DNA of 64,000 nt from positions 1 to 64,000 of the forward strand of contig JANSLP010000118.1 in assembly GCA_029298735.1 (NCBI GenBank). Reading direction: 5' to 3'. Positions 42,701 to 54,200 of the stretch are shown here, piece by piece; the stretch's first letter is position 1, and each line of letters starts with the position of its first letter. Below the pieces are notes generated by a model, which was given only the letters and a program-made list of their open reading frames with translations, ran no database searches and was not told the DNA's origin. The stretch comes from Ophiostoma sp. CBS 140.51. Lineage: Eukaryota > Ascomycota > Sordariomycetes > Ophiostomatales > Ophiostomataceae. A program made the translations under genes and the position numbers.

Positions 42701-45200
42701 TGCTGTCTGTCGCGGCGCAGTGCCTGTCATTTTGCGTTTCCGCAGCCACCTGTGTGAACAAGTCCGGATGAACAGCTCGCAAGAACCTCCAGCGGCCACT
42801 GGCCTCCGTCGGCCAGACGTGCAGACATGCCTGCTGCAGACGCTAACCATGATTTTGAGTTACCACGAGTACTTTCAGCGGCAAGAAGGCGACGATTTGG
42901 TGCGGACGTTCATCATGGGGCTTACGGATAAGAACCCAATCTCTTGCGTGCACGCCCTGTCAATCTGCTGCTACGAGCTGCCGCATGCCACAAGTAAATC
43001 TTTGGTCAACATTTTGCAAAAGATGTCCCAGATCATTACGCGGCCAGGTGTCGCCGTGCACATCCTCGAGCTGCTTGCTTGTCTGAGTCGCCTGCCGTGG
43101 CTCTACTCCAACTTCCGGGAAGACGAGTACCGCATTGCCTTTGGCGTCTGCTTCCGATACCTGCAGGCCGTCCGCGATAGGCGCAAGTCGTCCCGTGTGA
43201 GCCACGCCAGTGTCAGCGAGCAGGGCTCGGTGTCGACGTACAATGGGTACGGCATGGGTGCATTTGATCCGCATGGCCCCGAGATGCCCGGCAACACGCA
43301 GCCGCTGCAGCCGAGCGCATCCGACGACCTGCCCCAATACGTGTACGCCCTGGCCTACCACGTCTTGACGTTCTGGTTCTTGGCTCTTCGTGTTACAGAC
43401 CGTGCCAACTACGTGACATGGATTGCAAGCCGTCTCTTTATCGACAACGACGGCCGCCAGATCACGGATGAGCAGGCTCAAATCACTCTCGACTTCATGC
43501 AGCGCGTTGCCTTCTCTGACGCTGATGAATCTGCACCTGCCGACGACCCAGATGACGACACTGGCCAAGATGCAGCTCCAGCTCGGAGTTGGGTCATGGG
43601 AAACAGCATTCTCACCATTCAGCCAGCTGCGAGCAAGGCCGGCTTTGCGCGGATCACCAAACGCCAGCCGTCCGGCACTTCCTACTACACGATCCAAGAG
43701 AATCTTCAGCCACCGCCTCCGCACCAAACCCGTGGTCCCATCGATCCCATGGAAGGTATCTCGGGTCAAACGCACCACAGTCAGGCAGCCAACCCTGTTC
43801 TGCCGAGCCATCTACTAGCCCAGCTGCTGGCACCAGTGCCCCAGCAGTACGACTCGCCCTTACGGCCGATCCCGCTACCCAACGACGACGCCGTTGACCG
43901 TGCCTTCCGTGCCTTTGACCGCAACTCGACGGTCGACGGTCACAAGGTCGGCGTGATCTACATTGGCGAGGGCCAGACGGACGAGGCCGAGATTTTGGCC
44001 AATGTATCTGGCAGCAGCGACTATGTTGATTTCCTCAACGGACTGGGCACACTGGTCCGGCTCAAGGGTGCCACCTTCAATACACAAGGCCTGGACCGCG
44101 AGTATGACTCGGACGGTGCCTACACGTTTTGCTGGCGCGACCGGGTGACGGAGATGGTGTTCCATGTGACGACACAGATGCCGACGGACCGCGAGCGCGA
44201 CCCGATCTGCATCAACAAGAAACGGCATATTGGCAACGACTACGTCAACATCATTTTCAACGATTCTGGTCTACCCTTCAAGTTCGACACGTTCCCGTCC
44301 GAGTTCAACTACGTCAACATTGTCATTACGCCCGAGTCGCGGGCCTCGTTCGTGGCGCGGCGCGAGCTGTCCCTGCAAAAGCAGCGGGAAGACGAGAAGG
44401 AGGCTCTCATGCAGGAGCAGTATCTACAGCAGCAACAGCAAAGGGACGACCCTCAACAACAGCAGCAGCCACCGCCGCCGCGCCAGAAGCGGGCCATGCC
44501 ATTCTACAAGGTGCAAGTCATGAGCAAGCCCGGGTTCCCCGAGATTTCGCCGTCGGCACGCACCAAGATCATCAGCCTCAAGGCGCTACCCGACTTTATC
44601 CGCCTACTGGCCCTCAATGCCTCGGTGTTCTCGCAGGTGTGGGCTACGCGGCAGGGCGGCGAACACATTTCGTCGTGGCGCAACCGGCTGCGGCAGATCC
44701 ACCGGCTACGCGAGCGTTATGGACCTGCAGCATTAGCTGCTGTGGCCCCCTCGCCACCACCGTCGGCCATGGCCGGTGGCGGTCCTGGTGGCGGTCCTGG
44801 TGGTACAGCTGGACCCAGCGGTGGTGCTGGTGGGGCCGGCAACAATGCTGTCGGCGCCGGCAGTGGTGCCCTGGCTGGCGGTGTCGGTGCTACGGCCGGC
44901 ACCAACGCCAGCACTGGCACAATTGGTGTCAACGGCCCCAGTTTAGCAGGCGGCAACAGCAGTGCCGAGCAGCTATCGCGGACGAGCGTGGGCGGGATGC
45001 GCGACAGTTTCAACAGTCTACGGCGGACGTCGATGGCGACCTTCTTTACAGTGGCAGGCGGCGACCAAAGCAATCACAGGTCGTCTGTGCACTCAACAGC
45101 GACGGCAACCACGGCGTCGGACAATACGGACTCGACAGCCGTCAACGGCGGGTCGTCGGAAGTGTGGGTGGACTCGCTGGACTTCTCCAAATGGACGTAG
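39699..45200 (+). CDS. TSC2: Tuberin homologue Tsc2, Rap/Ran-GAP domain protein
   Basis: Intron-free gene of 1833 residues, comparable to human tuberin. With Tsc1 it forms the GTPase-activating complex for Rheb that restrains TORC1. The tuberin N-terminal domain (DUF3384 type) is seen from REHLLTYADCLDQLKNGALG (about 107) through the alpha-solenoid; a conserved middle region runs to about 1260; the Rap-GAP domain is at about 1410-1580. It carries KRHIGNDYVNIIFNDSG, in which Asn1513 corresponds to the catalytic asparagine thumb (human Asn1643). A Gln-rich stretch (about 1575-1610) interrupts the end of the GAP domain and a Gly/Ala-rich tail (about 1690-1760) follows. The start is uncertain: ATG 39699 is the first in frame, but ATG 39756 (MSPPSNDVG) may be used, and a strong upstream ORF overlaps the first. 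Confidence 0.93.
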   Translation: MLRRIVSLGQQVSESEDDFMSPPSNDVGRSSEHKVPGGLAGVFKGLTGSSKLTKTPAQGSGQPTTATTISPLPLTAPAAAAALSSSSIASTQAASSEPTDADSLNNRSREHLLTYADCLDQLKNGALGERVAAAGALRSIVIETPVQSMSSIWDATEDLINPDKAQVARHAGWELLAECARHTSSTNLERRKYFQAITAPADPGDFHLQLSALVDLTNNGRNLSGFDYDVFPVLTEWFQTAYKASKVAAKKPSSQRSTNGKSGKLKGVQTTEERNLSQLFAYTIDVIKYSSKIASDSAIEGLLDAILDIAMNTSTEDDLSSCIAIINTCVTVGAMPSKSLERCVKVLSSIYCLVPKLQKTAWQVLSNIFKSHHGLHTISILLDTLRKYPLEGVEVKDATREVRGALAVLQKLVRKAGSTEYPTLPFTLLVDGLENVVSHTPSPRIVASILQLINQLFDGGGGMLNPLLLDEDWASLLGVATTCAKRSNPSKSYDGAAIRKQLQSGLASSEEPSQDAVDRESAVLTARLENLLRGLLNERPEYMQRNCCVSFLADVHHILPDSGAELVLKYFAEFSCCFPSDPQWDANLKLVLGAFYSNQSRSAVVQLQALQTAIDVHNVLSLVDGVVDAPDAVADLVRRILAHIGEERDTVLLFHAISFAVTTAPCVDAALFSFIIEALGSVIKNDERRQPLAIASSGSTPASPLATPGEHPDVLVDQSTSNIATRGLVQIFMDTMNTDASKASQVFEALVSLARDKRCPVDARLSALKLLFRLRADWAHRIFLVSNTESEALAAVLFRTEAALERKMADEVTQEILARQARNEPGAPLPSGGGGTSNQQQHPTRVTRGVSFGQGSGGGPQDRPGFPSRTTSNARHRTTAPRYRQLWSLPDPDALPQTPIANASTVLFSHEWDERITRGVDTKAKAKESKSSDDAGTATEGVTSTSPDDAKNEGNSDAEPTLLVLDMTAWLEVIFDILTRGANWELYSFALVHLPSQLSNHAVCRGAVPVILRFRSHLCEQVRMNSSQEPPAATGLRRPDVQTCLLQTLTMILSYHEYFQRQEGDDLVRTFIMGLTDKNPISCVHALSICCYELPHATSKSLVNILQKMSQIITRPGVAVHILELLACLSRLPWLYSNFREDEYRIAFGVCFRYLQAVRDRRKSSRVSHASVSEQGSVSTYNGYGMGAFDPHGPEMPGNTQPLQPSASDDLPQYVYALAYHVLTFWFLALRVTDRANYVTWIASRLFIDNDGRQITDEQAQITLDFMQRVAFSDADESAPADDPDDDTGQDAAPARSWVMGNSILTIQPAASKAGFARITKRQPSGTSYYTIQENLQPPPPHQTRGPIDPMEGISGQTHHSQAANPVLPSHLLAQLLAPVPQQYDSPLRPIPLPNDDAVDRAFRAFDRNSTVDGHKVGVIYIGEGQTDEAEILANVSGSSDYVDFLNGLGTLVRLKGATFNTQGLDREYDSDGAYTFCWRDRVTEMVFHVTTQMPTDRERDPICINKKRHIGNDYVNIIFNDSGLPFKFDTFPSEFNYVNIVITPESRASFVARRELSLQKQREDEKEALMQEQYLQQQQQRDDPQQQQQPPPPRQKRAMPFYKVQVMSKPGFPEISPSARTKIISLKALPDFIRLLALNASVFSQVWATRQGGEHISSWRNRLRQIHRLRERYGPAALAAVAPSPPPSAMAGGGPGGGPGGTAGPSGGAGGAGNNAVGAGSGALAGGVGATAGTNASTGTIGVNGPSLAGGNSSAEQLSRTSVGGMRDSFNSLRRTSMATFFTVAGGDQSNHRSSVHSTATATTASDNTDSTAVNGGSSEVWVDSLDFSKWT

Positions 45201-46026
45201 CCAGCGACAGGCCTGTATGACTAACTTATTTTCATATTCCATAGTTTCTTTATCTTTTATTATATTTGGCGGGATCGCGGTATATACCTCAAAAGTTTAC
45301 ATGTTTTTGTTTTTCACTTTACTTGAAAAAATCTTCGGGCAACATCGTCTCTATCGTATGATATTCTGCTCTCTCAATGTTTATTCATAGTGTACGACGT
45401 ACTAAGATAGAGAATCAACATTAAAAATCTCCGTTAACTTACTAAAGTGTCTCAGTTGTCAAAACGGAAATTGCCGTGGAACCAACAGGAGCCATCTCCG
45501 ACTACGAATACGGTGTAGTGTGAAGTATATACACAGCTGAAAGATCGCGTGCAAGGAAACGTTTTCTTTCCTTTTTTCTCTCGGCCTTCTCTCCACCCGC
45601 TTCCTTTTACGATCGTGCAAATCTGGTGGGGTAGTTTTTCTGTCGAGACTGTCTCGACTTCCCAACAAAATGGTTCAAGAAAAAGTAGAAATAATAGACG
45701 GACAGGAAGTTAATAAAAGCAGCAACGCCGCGTGGAGCGGAGAAGAGAAATACCGGAAGAAAAAGAAAGACCAAGGACCGAGAGCGAGAAGCGGAACGGG
45801 CCATAGCTTAGTAGGTAAGAAAGGAGGAGCGTGCGTGTGTATGCTTCGTGCAGAACAAGTAGGAACGATGGACGGCGGACGAAATGCAGGATCCCGTGCA
45901 CGTTACTCCTCTTGCCAGCAGCATGTCGTACTTGAGGAGGAGTCTGCGTACACGCAAGACGGGATGGAAGAGATAAACGCGGCAAAGCAAGACTACGACA
46001 ACGAAAGCAATACCCAAGCGGGAAGC

Positions 46027-46065
46027 CGTCCGATGGCCGTCCGATGGGCTGCTGACTACAGAGTG

Positions 46066-46096
<31 letters not shown>
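46027..46096. repeat. Short tandem repeats
   Basis: CCGTCCGATGG is repeated twice in direct order at about 46027-46048, and about four and a half copies of the 7-base unit GGACTAT follow at 46066-46096. Confidence 0.8.
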
Positions 46097-46098
<2 letters not shown>

Positions 46099-49000
46099 GC
46101 AATGCAAGCAGCAAGCACTGACCATTGAGAGCGGGGTCCAAATATCGTGCGGCATAGCGGGAAACAGAGAAAAGAAAAGAAGGCAAGAGCGAGACAAATT
46201 ACTGTGTAAACGCGGGAAAGAGAGAAGGATGGGCAACAAAGGAAGGAAGGGAAGCAGGGGACAGGGACTCAAAGACCCGCCGCGCTAAACAGGAAAGAGA
46301 CAGAGTGCGGCGGCGATGCGAATGAGGAAAGAAGGTGAGCGAGAAGACCGAAACGAGCGAGGCAGGACCGAGGACAGGAGCGAGTGAAGGAGAGAAAGCG
46401 AAAAGAAGGAACGAGGTACACAGTAATTACCTAGTAGAACATAGAAGGAAAGAAGGGCGGAGCGGAAAGAAGGACGCAGTCTTCCGCAAGTCTCACGGTG
46501 TCGGAGGAAAAAGTATGCGAGTCCCGTACACTTTTGCACTAAAAGTGAGACAAAAGAAGGTGAGCGTTCAAAAAAAAAAAAACAAGCATTTGGGGGCCAA
46601 AAAAATCTACAATCCCGAATCTAAGCACCATCGAAGAATAATCTAATAAATCATCTAAACTCATCTCAGACGACTATCAACTGACCCCCATTCGGAGAGT
46701 AAGATACAATTCAAGTTAAAGCCAGGAAAATAAAAGGAACCTCGGAGGTGTGTCGAAGTCAGACGAGTGAAATGGAGGGGAGACAAAGGCAAGAAAAGAC
46801 AAGAAAGGAAAGGAGGGGTGGCAGTGAATACGGGGAATGTGTGAGCAGGGAACAAGGGAGAAACGAAGAGAAGGAAACGTGAGAAAAAAGGACGACCAAA
46901 GAGCCCAAAAACAGGGCACTTTCTCTTCCAGGCAAGACGCCGATTTCAAAAGGATGTTCATCAATCCATCGTGTCTTTGGTGGGTGCATCATCGGACTGT
47001 CGTTGTTCTGTTCCACGGCATAATGACGACGCATCGAACGACGAGGAGGGCTAGATCTGGTGTGTGGACAGGGCGATCCCTGTTCTCACTATCGTGATTG
47101 TTTTCTGAACTATTGTTTACCGACATATAATTTGTTGCCGTTTTATTTGTTTGGTATTTATTAGATCTCAATCAGATCCAAAGAAATCAAAATTCCAACA
47201 AGATGCCACTGAAGGGTTTGTCATGTAGTCAAAACACAATTCCATGAGGCTCTGTAAAACAACGGTGAATCAAACACAGCTCGATGTATTCATCCGAAAT
47301 CTTGTTGACAACAAAATACTTTACATCAAACACGTATCGCGACAATTTCACAACAAACAAGTAACAACATAGAAACGGCCCCCAACATATAGTCTAGTCT
47401 ACTAGACACTTTTTTCGCCCCCGAAATTCCCGTTGACAAGGATCAACTCGTAAAGAATCGCGAAAAAAGCTGGATTTTTGGCCCCCGACGCCGACGGGCT
47501 GCGGCCCGCGGGCCTCGTTGTCTGGCCGCATTTCTCGTTGAAATCTTGCCGCACTATATTGTGACAAGTGCAGAAAATAAGAAACAAGGCGACGAGAAGC
47601 GGCTTGTCACGACCGGTGACAACCCCACCAGCGTGGCCCTGATCTTGACCACAACAAACAAAGATGGTCGCAAAAGTAAACACACACCTGCGGGCCATCT
47701 CGGCCGCAGCTGCCATCGACATTTTCTGCACTGCTACGTCGTAGCCCTGGGGCCCAGATCGGAGAGGCTAGCATTTGTTTTTGTCCGGTTCCGTTGTTTA
47801 CTCCTTTCAAAATGAAAAACAAAAGTGCGCCTGCATGGTCAACAAACAGGCTGGATTACGACGTAAAGAAATGAAGAGACGACGACAAAATGAAGTGTCC
47901 TCTAATAGTCAAGTGGAACATATTTACAAAATGGGACAGAAACAGGATGACGGGTTCGCCACGCCACAACGGAGTGTCCCACAAGAAAGGGGAAAACAAA
48001 AGCACCATGCAGTTTCTTTCAAAGTACGCCAAGTAGACAAACTTGATATCTCTTCGTCGTGAATGTTCAGCGAGAGGAAAGAAGCGGCTCGGCCAGAGGG
48101 CGGAGCTTTCTTCCTCCTCCCACAAGTCAGTCCAGGTCCAGGCCTACCAGACAAGCCAGATCACTTGACTGCCAAGCAGCTGTAGTTCTTTTCGACGAGC
48201 AAGAAAAAAAAAACCAACTTGTGCGGGTTCCTTCTTTCGGACAGGCCTCCCCGCCCTCGCATCTGCATGCTGGGACAGGCTAGACAGGGCTTGCGAATCA
48301 CGGTCTCGCCACTGATTGAAGACGAAAAGGGGTCCAAGTAGAAAGAAGAGAAAGTTCCAGGGACTAACAATCTTCAACTACCCTATCAGGGTCTTTACCT
48401 TGTTCTTTCTTCATCCCTTTCGTATTCCTTCGTTCCCATTTTGTTAGTTTGAAACATAGTGCTGCTCATCACTCGGTATCCCCTCCTCTTCTATCCCTTC
48501 TAGAACCAGAGTGAAAGGTCCCGTTATGCACCTCGGAGGCGGTAAAAAGAAAGCAAAATAGCCTAGGTGGGGGAGGGGAGGGTCGAAGAATTGGGGCCAG
48601 AGGAGGGGAAAGAAGTAGGTGTGAATCAGTATCCAGCCTTTCCGAACCCTCCCATTGACCAAACAGAAGCAGAAGAGGTCAACTGGCTCTAGAATTCCGC
48701 TGCAAGAAGTCCTCCTTCAGGCTCGTGGAGAATAACAAAGCAGCGGTGACGAGAAAGGAAGTGCCAAGGGGGGAAAAGAAGGACGCAGAAGTCGCAGAAT
48801 GCAGAAGCAGAACCCCACAAGGCGTCCTGCATGCAAGCCATCAGGGGGCCTGCATTGTCCCGCTTTCTTTTTTCACTGGCCGTGATCCAAATGATTTCAA
48901 AAGCCACTTGACCACCGCACGATAGCTCGTAGACCTGCACTGGCCGGCAGGGAGTATGGGAAACAGACGCGACGGGATGATGATTGTCTTGGACCCGTCT

Positions 49001-49318
49001 TATACCCAAATTGCTTGCATAGTACTGAGTAGATAGACATGCTTTTCGGGTGGTGCGTATCGGTGACTGGTCTACATATATGATTATGATTATGATTGCA
49101 TATGATTGCAAGGAAACAAAGTAAAAGAGAAGGGCCAGCCGAGCGCTTGGAAGAAAGCAACATAATGGTGGAGATGGCTCGTTGGAAAGGCTGCAGTGGA
49201 AAAAAATAGAATGCAAAACAAGATGAAATTGCAACAGGCGAAATGATCTGTTGCACAAAAAGAGCCGGTGGAACCGTCAGGCCGTTAAACCGCTGAACCG
49301 TTAAGCCGTGAAGTCATA

Positions 49319-49358
49319 AGAAGAAAGAAAGAAAGAAAGAAAAAAGAAAGATAGAAAG
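49319..49358. repeat. GAAA microsatellite
   Basis: Tandem GAAA units with a few interruptions lie about 190-230 bases past the stop codon of the acetyltransferase gene. Just before, at 49270-49310, there is a degenerate repeat of ACCGTTAA-like units. Confidence 0.75.
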
Positions 49359-49550
49359 AAGATGTAGCAAATATGGTTTCATTATTTCTCTTTTCTGCCC
49401 CTGAAATGTCGACTTCAGTTGGTCGTGGGGCAAAATGCGTTATTATATCTCCCCTCTCTTTTGATTTCGATTGCACTGGTGTTTGGTAGAAAAGTGGCAC
49501 GCGCTCATTGCGGTTATTTTGCCTCCAGGCGAGTTGCTCTCTTTTCAACA

Positions 49551-51246
49551 TCAGGCATCGCGCCACACGTGTCTGTAGCTGGCCCATTTTTGGAAGCCTA
49601 GAATTATCGTCAACATTTTGTCTTTGAATCTGTCCCCGTACTCTTGAGAGAAACTTACCAATGGCTTGGAACCCTTCTGAACCGCCGCGGACGGCGTCGA
49701 GGAACATCTTCTCCATACCCTGGGATTGGAGCGTCTGCACACAGTAATTCATAAGGCGAATTATAACAGAATCTCTGGTGTGTGCTCCAGAGGGAAAGTC
49801 GTCTGAGAAAAAGAGAGAGAGAAAGGTTAGCACGTGAGCTTTATGAGTTTGAAAAAGGGGTTTGTGGGTGCACGAACCGGTGATACATATGCAAGCCACG
49901 CCGCCAACAAGGTCAGAAATAGTTCGTGCCCAAGGTAGGTCTTCGGCCACGCGGCTGCCACTTCTTGGGACATAGCTCAGGGCCGTTGCCACAATATGGG
50001 GGCCTTCCAGCACAATAAGGATGTCGTGGATGTCGGGCGTGCCAACTAACTGGCAGTACTGGTCGTACCAACCGACGTTGTCTTTCCGAGCCGATTCGCG
50101 TGCCACAAACTCCACCACCTGGTCAAATTCGTCCAGCTTGCATCTCCGGAATGTCAAGCCGCCGTCGGATAGACCTGCCGCTCGCCAATCGGCAAAATCG
50201 AGCACCCAGTCACAGGCTTCCTGACCGCTACCGGGCACATCCGAGTCGTCGATGCGCCATCCTCGGCGGCGGAACCAGTCTTGGGACTCCATCTCGAACG
50301 GCAGGCCGAATAGGAGTCGTGGGAAAGTGCTGCCGAGTTGTAGCCGAGACAATCTATGCTCGGCGAGTTTGCGTAGCGCGTGGTAGTGAAGGGCTGTGCC
50401 GATGCCTCGTCCTCGGTGTGAGGGTTGGACCAGGAGAGCGGCAATACAGCCTACATAAGACACGGTCTTGTTGATGAATCCCGTGTACGTAGCACAGAAA
50501 CCGAGAACTTCACGTGTCTGCGGGTCATGAACGACAAAGTGTTTTGAGTAGCCCGGGCGGTTCAGCAGGCGCTGCAGGCCGGCGATGTCGATCCGGAAGC
50601 GCTCAGGGACGCATTTGCACCACAAATCGTGGATTGCTGGCGGGTCTTTTAGTATCTCCCATTCCTCAACAAACCACCTAGGTCGTGAGGATTCCATGAT
50701 GAGCATTGGACTTGGCCGTCGAGATCCCAGAGGCAAGAAAAGAAGGTCGGCAGCAGACTCTAGACGATCGACGGAGTAGTCTTTGGCTTCGATGAGCGTA
50801 GGAAAGAAGCCGTCTGAAGGTCCGAGTACGTTCAAACTGCAACACACGAGTACAATATGTGGTCGATCGGGGGCTATGGCGCGCACAGTCTGCGAAAGAA
50901 CGACCTGTGAGGGCTGACCGTCGCTTGGTGGGCCGGTGATGACGAAGATGACGGCTTTGGCCAAAGTGAGATGGTTGGCGTGGTACTGCGTGATGCCGTC
51001 GCGCGCGATGTAGGGAATGTGGCGGACCCAGGGGTGGTACTCTGCTAATGCCCTACCAAGCGGTTCAAACGGGTCTTCGGCCGGGCTGCCTGGTACCGGG
51101 AGATTGATGGGAACGGCGGCCGGGGTCAACAAGTAGAGAAGATCACCTTCGCCTAGAGTATTGGTAAGCGGGAGGCACTCTTGCAAGTCTTGGACGAGAG
51201 CAACCCCTCTTCGTCTTGTACTGTCCCATACATCTGGGGAATCCAT
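49551..51246 (-). CDS. GNAT acetyltransferase with GH3 C-terminal-like domain (Ngs1-like, N-terminal part absent)
   Basis: Exons 51246-49878, 49802-49659 and 49597-49551 give 519 residues. The introns are 75 and 61 bases with TCTCAG and TTCTAG acceptors; the last exon supplies FQKWASYRHVWRDA, the usual end of this family. Residues about 15-180 resemble the C-terminal Rossmann-like domain of GH3 beta-N-acetylglucosaminidases (GVALVQDLQECLPLTN, DLLYLLTPAAVP, HPWVRHIPYIARDG, AKAVIFVITGPPSDGQPSQ). Residues about 185-519 are a GNAT acetyltransferase with the acetyl-CoA motif HRGRGIG (about 277-283). Fungal GH3-GNAT proteins include Ngs1, the Candida N-acetylglucosamine sensor and histone acetyltransferase. 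Here the GH3 catalytic barrel is missing: the frame upstream of 51246 stays open only to a stop near 51366 and shows no GH3 sequence. ATG 51246 is the first ATG in frame. Confidence 0.75.
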
Positions 51247-54200
51247 CGTGCAGCGAGGGCCCTCATTCAACGTTTCGAGTGCAAAGCTGCCGCGCGCGTG
51301 CACGCCACCCCCCCTGTGGGCGTCTAATCCACACCAAGTGAGGCGGGACGGGCAGCCAACTTGAGCTTAATGAGGCAACGAGGGCAGTGGCAGGAGAATT
51401 GACAAGAAAGATTGGGACGTGGAGCGCTGCTTGGAGAGCGGGAGGACACGGTCAGCTTTGCCAAGAGGCTCAGTGAACTGGCCGGCGCATGAAGATAACT
51501 GTGTCTCCTTGTTTTTTGTGCGGCTTTGTAGCTTCAGCTCCGGCGCCAACTCCAGATCTTTGTGGCTGCCTCGATATCCGCTGCACTGGCAGGGACAAAA
51601 AGCCCAGGCGTGGATTGGGTGTGAGGATGCGCCTTAGAGTATCTTACAATTTCTCAACAAAGCGAGGTCTTGTTGAAAAAAACATAGACGAAGGGTGAAG
51701 AAAGTGGGGGGTATGCAAGGCAATAGTGATAGAGAGGGGAATCAAAACCAAGAGAGGATGATGATGGTTGGATCATGAAATAGGAAAGTCAAAAAAGGAA
51801 TAAACAAGAGAAAAAAGAGGGTCAATGTAAAGGGAGAAAGAGTATGAATCCCAATGAACCAGAAGTGATGGGCAGATAAAGGGTGACCGGGTGTGCGTGT
51901 GGTGTACAAATAATTTAGGCGGTCTTAGTACTCACGGGCAAAATGTGTCGCTTCAACACCAAACCGATGGCGTGGTGGTTGAGCGTTGCCGTATATTTTC
52001 CACCAAAATGTGGAGAGAGGCCGTGAGACTGAAAGGCCGAGCGAGGAAGCCCACAGTGCGATCCCGGCAAAGGAAACGAAAACGCGGGTGGCGGTTTGAC
52101 GTTATAAGTGAGCAGTCGTTCTGGGGGAGGATATCCGAACTAAGAAGAGCCAAAGAAGAGCCAAAGAGAGGCCAGGCCCAAGTCAAGCCCAAACTAGGAG
52201 TTCGCTTCTGTAAAAGCGGCGCGGCTCGTTGGAGGGGACGGGGGATGGTGGGTTGGTTGCAGGGCCCCGTAAAAAGCAAGTAGACTATGCAGATGGCTGC
52301 AAGTGGGCAGGACAAAAGAAGAAGAGCAGATGGGAAAAAAGAGAGAAGGATGGGAAGGGAAACAAATCAAGGTCACAGACTGAGTAGGGCAGGGCGCAAT
52401 GGACCCTGTGCCGGTATAAGAGGAAGCGCTTTGTTTTGTCTTCAGGCGTGTTCCGAACAGGAAGACGTATCTTATACTGTCGAATTCAGCCGAGGCTGTT
52501 GGTCTTTTCTTTTGTTTCGACGTCGAGAAATCAAATTTCAAAGTAAAGAGCAGACTGTAAATAGCAAACAGCAAAGTTTGTTGAGATCTCGTGGTCCGTT
52601 TTCGTCTTGGTCTGGCCAGGCTGGTTTGCTCGATGGGATTGCACGACGCTGACGTTACCATTCTTCAGCACGTTGTCTAGGTCGGGGGACAGGGCTACAC
52701 GGGAGAGAGGGTCATACCGTCCGTCCTCGCACTGATCCTTTCTGTTTGGGAATGGCCCAGGCCCCACGTTTTTTTAAGGTGTTCTCTGGCGGGTGTTGCT
52801 TGCTGTAGCGCGATGTCACTCAAGCGGTCCGTTGTTCACTAGGCGGTACTTGCATGGAGGCTGCCGATCTCGAGAGGTAGGATGATGGGGCGATGGAAAA
52901 GAGACAGAAAAAAGAAAATAAAATAAAAGGAGGAAGGGATGCAAGAAGCGAGTGTAAGAGAGGTTGCAGAAAAAATGAAACAAAAAAAGCAGACAGCAAG
53001 CCAAGAGAGAAAAGGGCCAATGAGTTTCTTATATGTTGGCCATTCAATTGAACGGGCAGCAGTGCAACAAAACCTTTTGGTATTGTGTTTATTGTGTTTG
53101 GCTGGTGGGAGGGTCCTCTGCCCGGAGAACGCGTGCGGTGATTTCTTTCATCCGGTCAGTCCTGTTGGTCAGGCCCTTTCAGATGAGTTTCTTAAAGGAG
53201 TGGTCGGTTCGCTGGCCCTGTTGTGGATATCACTTGCCAACGAGCTTGGCCAGGACAAATGCGCGCGTGGTCTTCTGTATTTAGGTATTTCTGTTTGGTG
53301 GCCAATGGCCGACTGCCAATCTACCCAACTGTTGTATTTGGTAGCGAGACTGCTATCTAGGAGTGTTTGTTTGGACAAGAGGAGCCAGCAGCCTGAACCA
53401 AATCGAAGATACGCGCCTGTTGCGTTGGCGTGCAGTAAGAGTAAGTGCAACTGGCGCACATAAACACACAACAAACAGGCGACCAATAGCTGGACGACAG
53501 GTGACAAATGCTCAATGGCAGCAGAATCTGGCTGAATGTGCGGTCAAGAAAATGGCCAGGCCAGGTGTCAGACGCAAAACGGGGCGGGGCAATGCGAGGG
53601 AGTGGTACTCTCTTTGAAGGGAAGGGGTAAGGGAAAAGAGAATGAAGACGAGGAGCCTGAGACGCGGCAAAAATAAAGGACTTGAAAAATACAGGCAGGA
53701 CACCGCTGGTGCAGAAAAACCTGTAGTGACGCCGTTGATGCACACAATGCAGGAGCCGAGGCGAGGCAGTGCAAGGAGCAGACAACGTGGGGGTGGTTTT
53801 CGATCAGAAAAACAAAGAAACAGGCACGATCGGGTCTCATGAAGTGGCCACGGACGAGGCCGAGTACCAAGTGCCCAGAGAAACAAAGGTCGTCTTATTG
53901 GGCCCAAAGGTCAGGTCGGCGGCCACGCTAAAGGCAATATAAACAACAAAAATAAAGAAGGCTGCTGTCTGGAATTGATTGACGTGAGAAGGCGTGGAGA
54001 TATCTCTTGTCCTTTGTTTGGTGTATCGTAGGGGATGCTGTTGGTGGATGTTGAGTGTGGGTTAACGATCGTGATGCTTGCTGCAAGGGGGTGAGAAGGT
54101 GAGCAGAAAAATCGAGATCTGGGGAAGGCAAAAGGTTCTGAAAAGGGGGGAAATATAAAACTCGATTCTAGGTAACCACCAGAGACGAAATGCATAATCG

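Larger units (their letters stand above)
45201..49550. other. Gene-free convergent region TSC2 / acetyltransferase
   Basis: About 4.35 kb between convergent genes, much longer than two 3' untranslated regions need. Plus strand is purine-rich at about 45660-46550 and 46700-46900. Open frames are short and without recognisable domains. Simple repeats occur at 46027-46096 and 49319-49358, and ATGATT-type repeats at 49080-49106. Confidence 0.5.

Noticed and set aside
44129..45220. 363-codon open frame on the plus strand
   Set aside because: It is an alternative frame of the TSC2 3' end, with Trp/Gln/Arg-rich composition produced by the Gly/Ala and Gln coding repeats.
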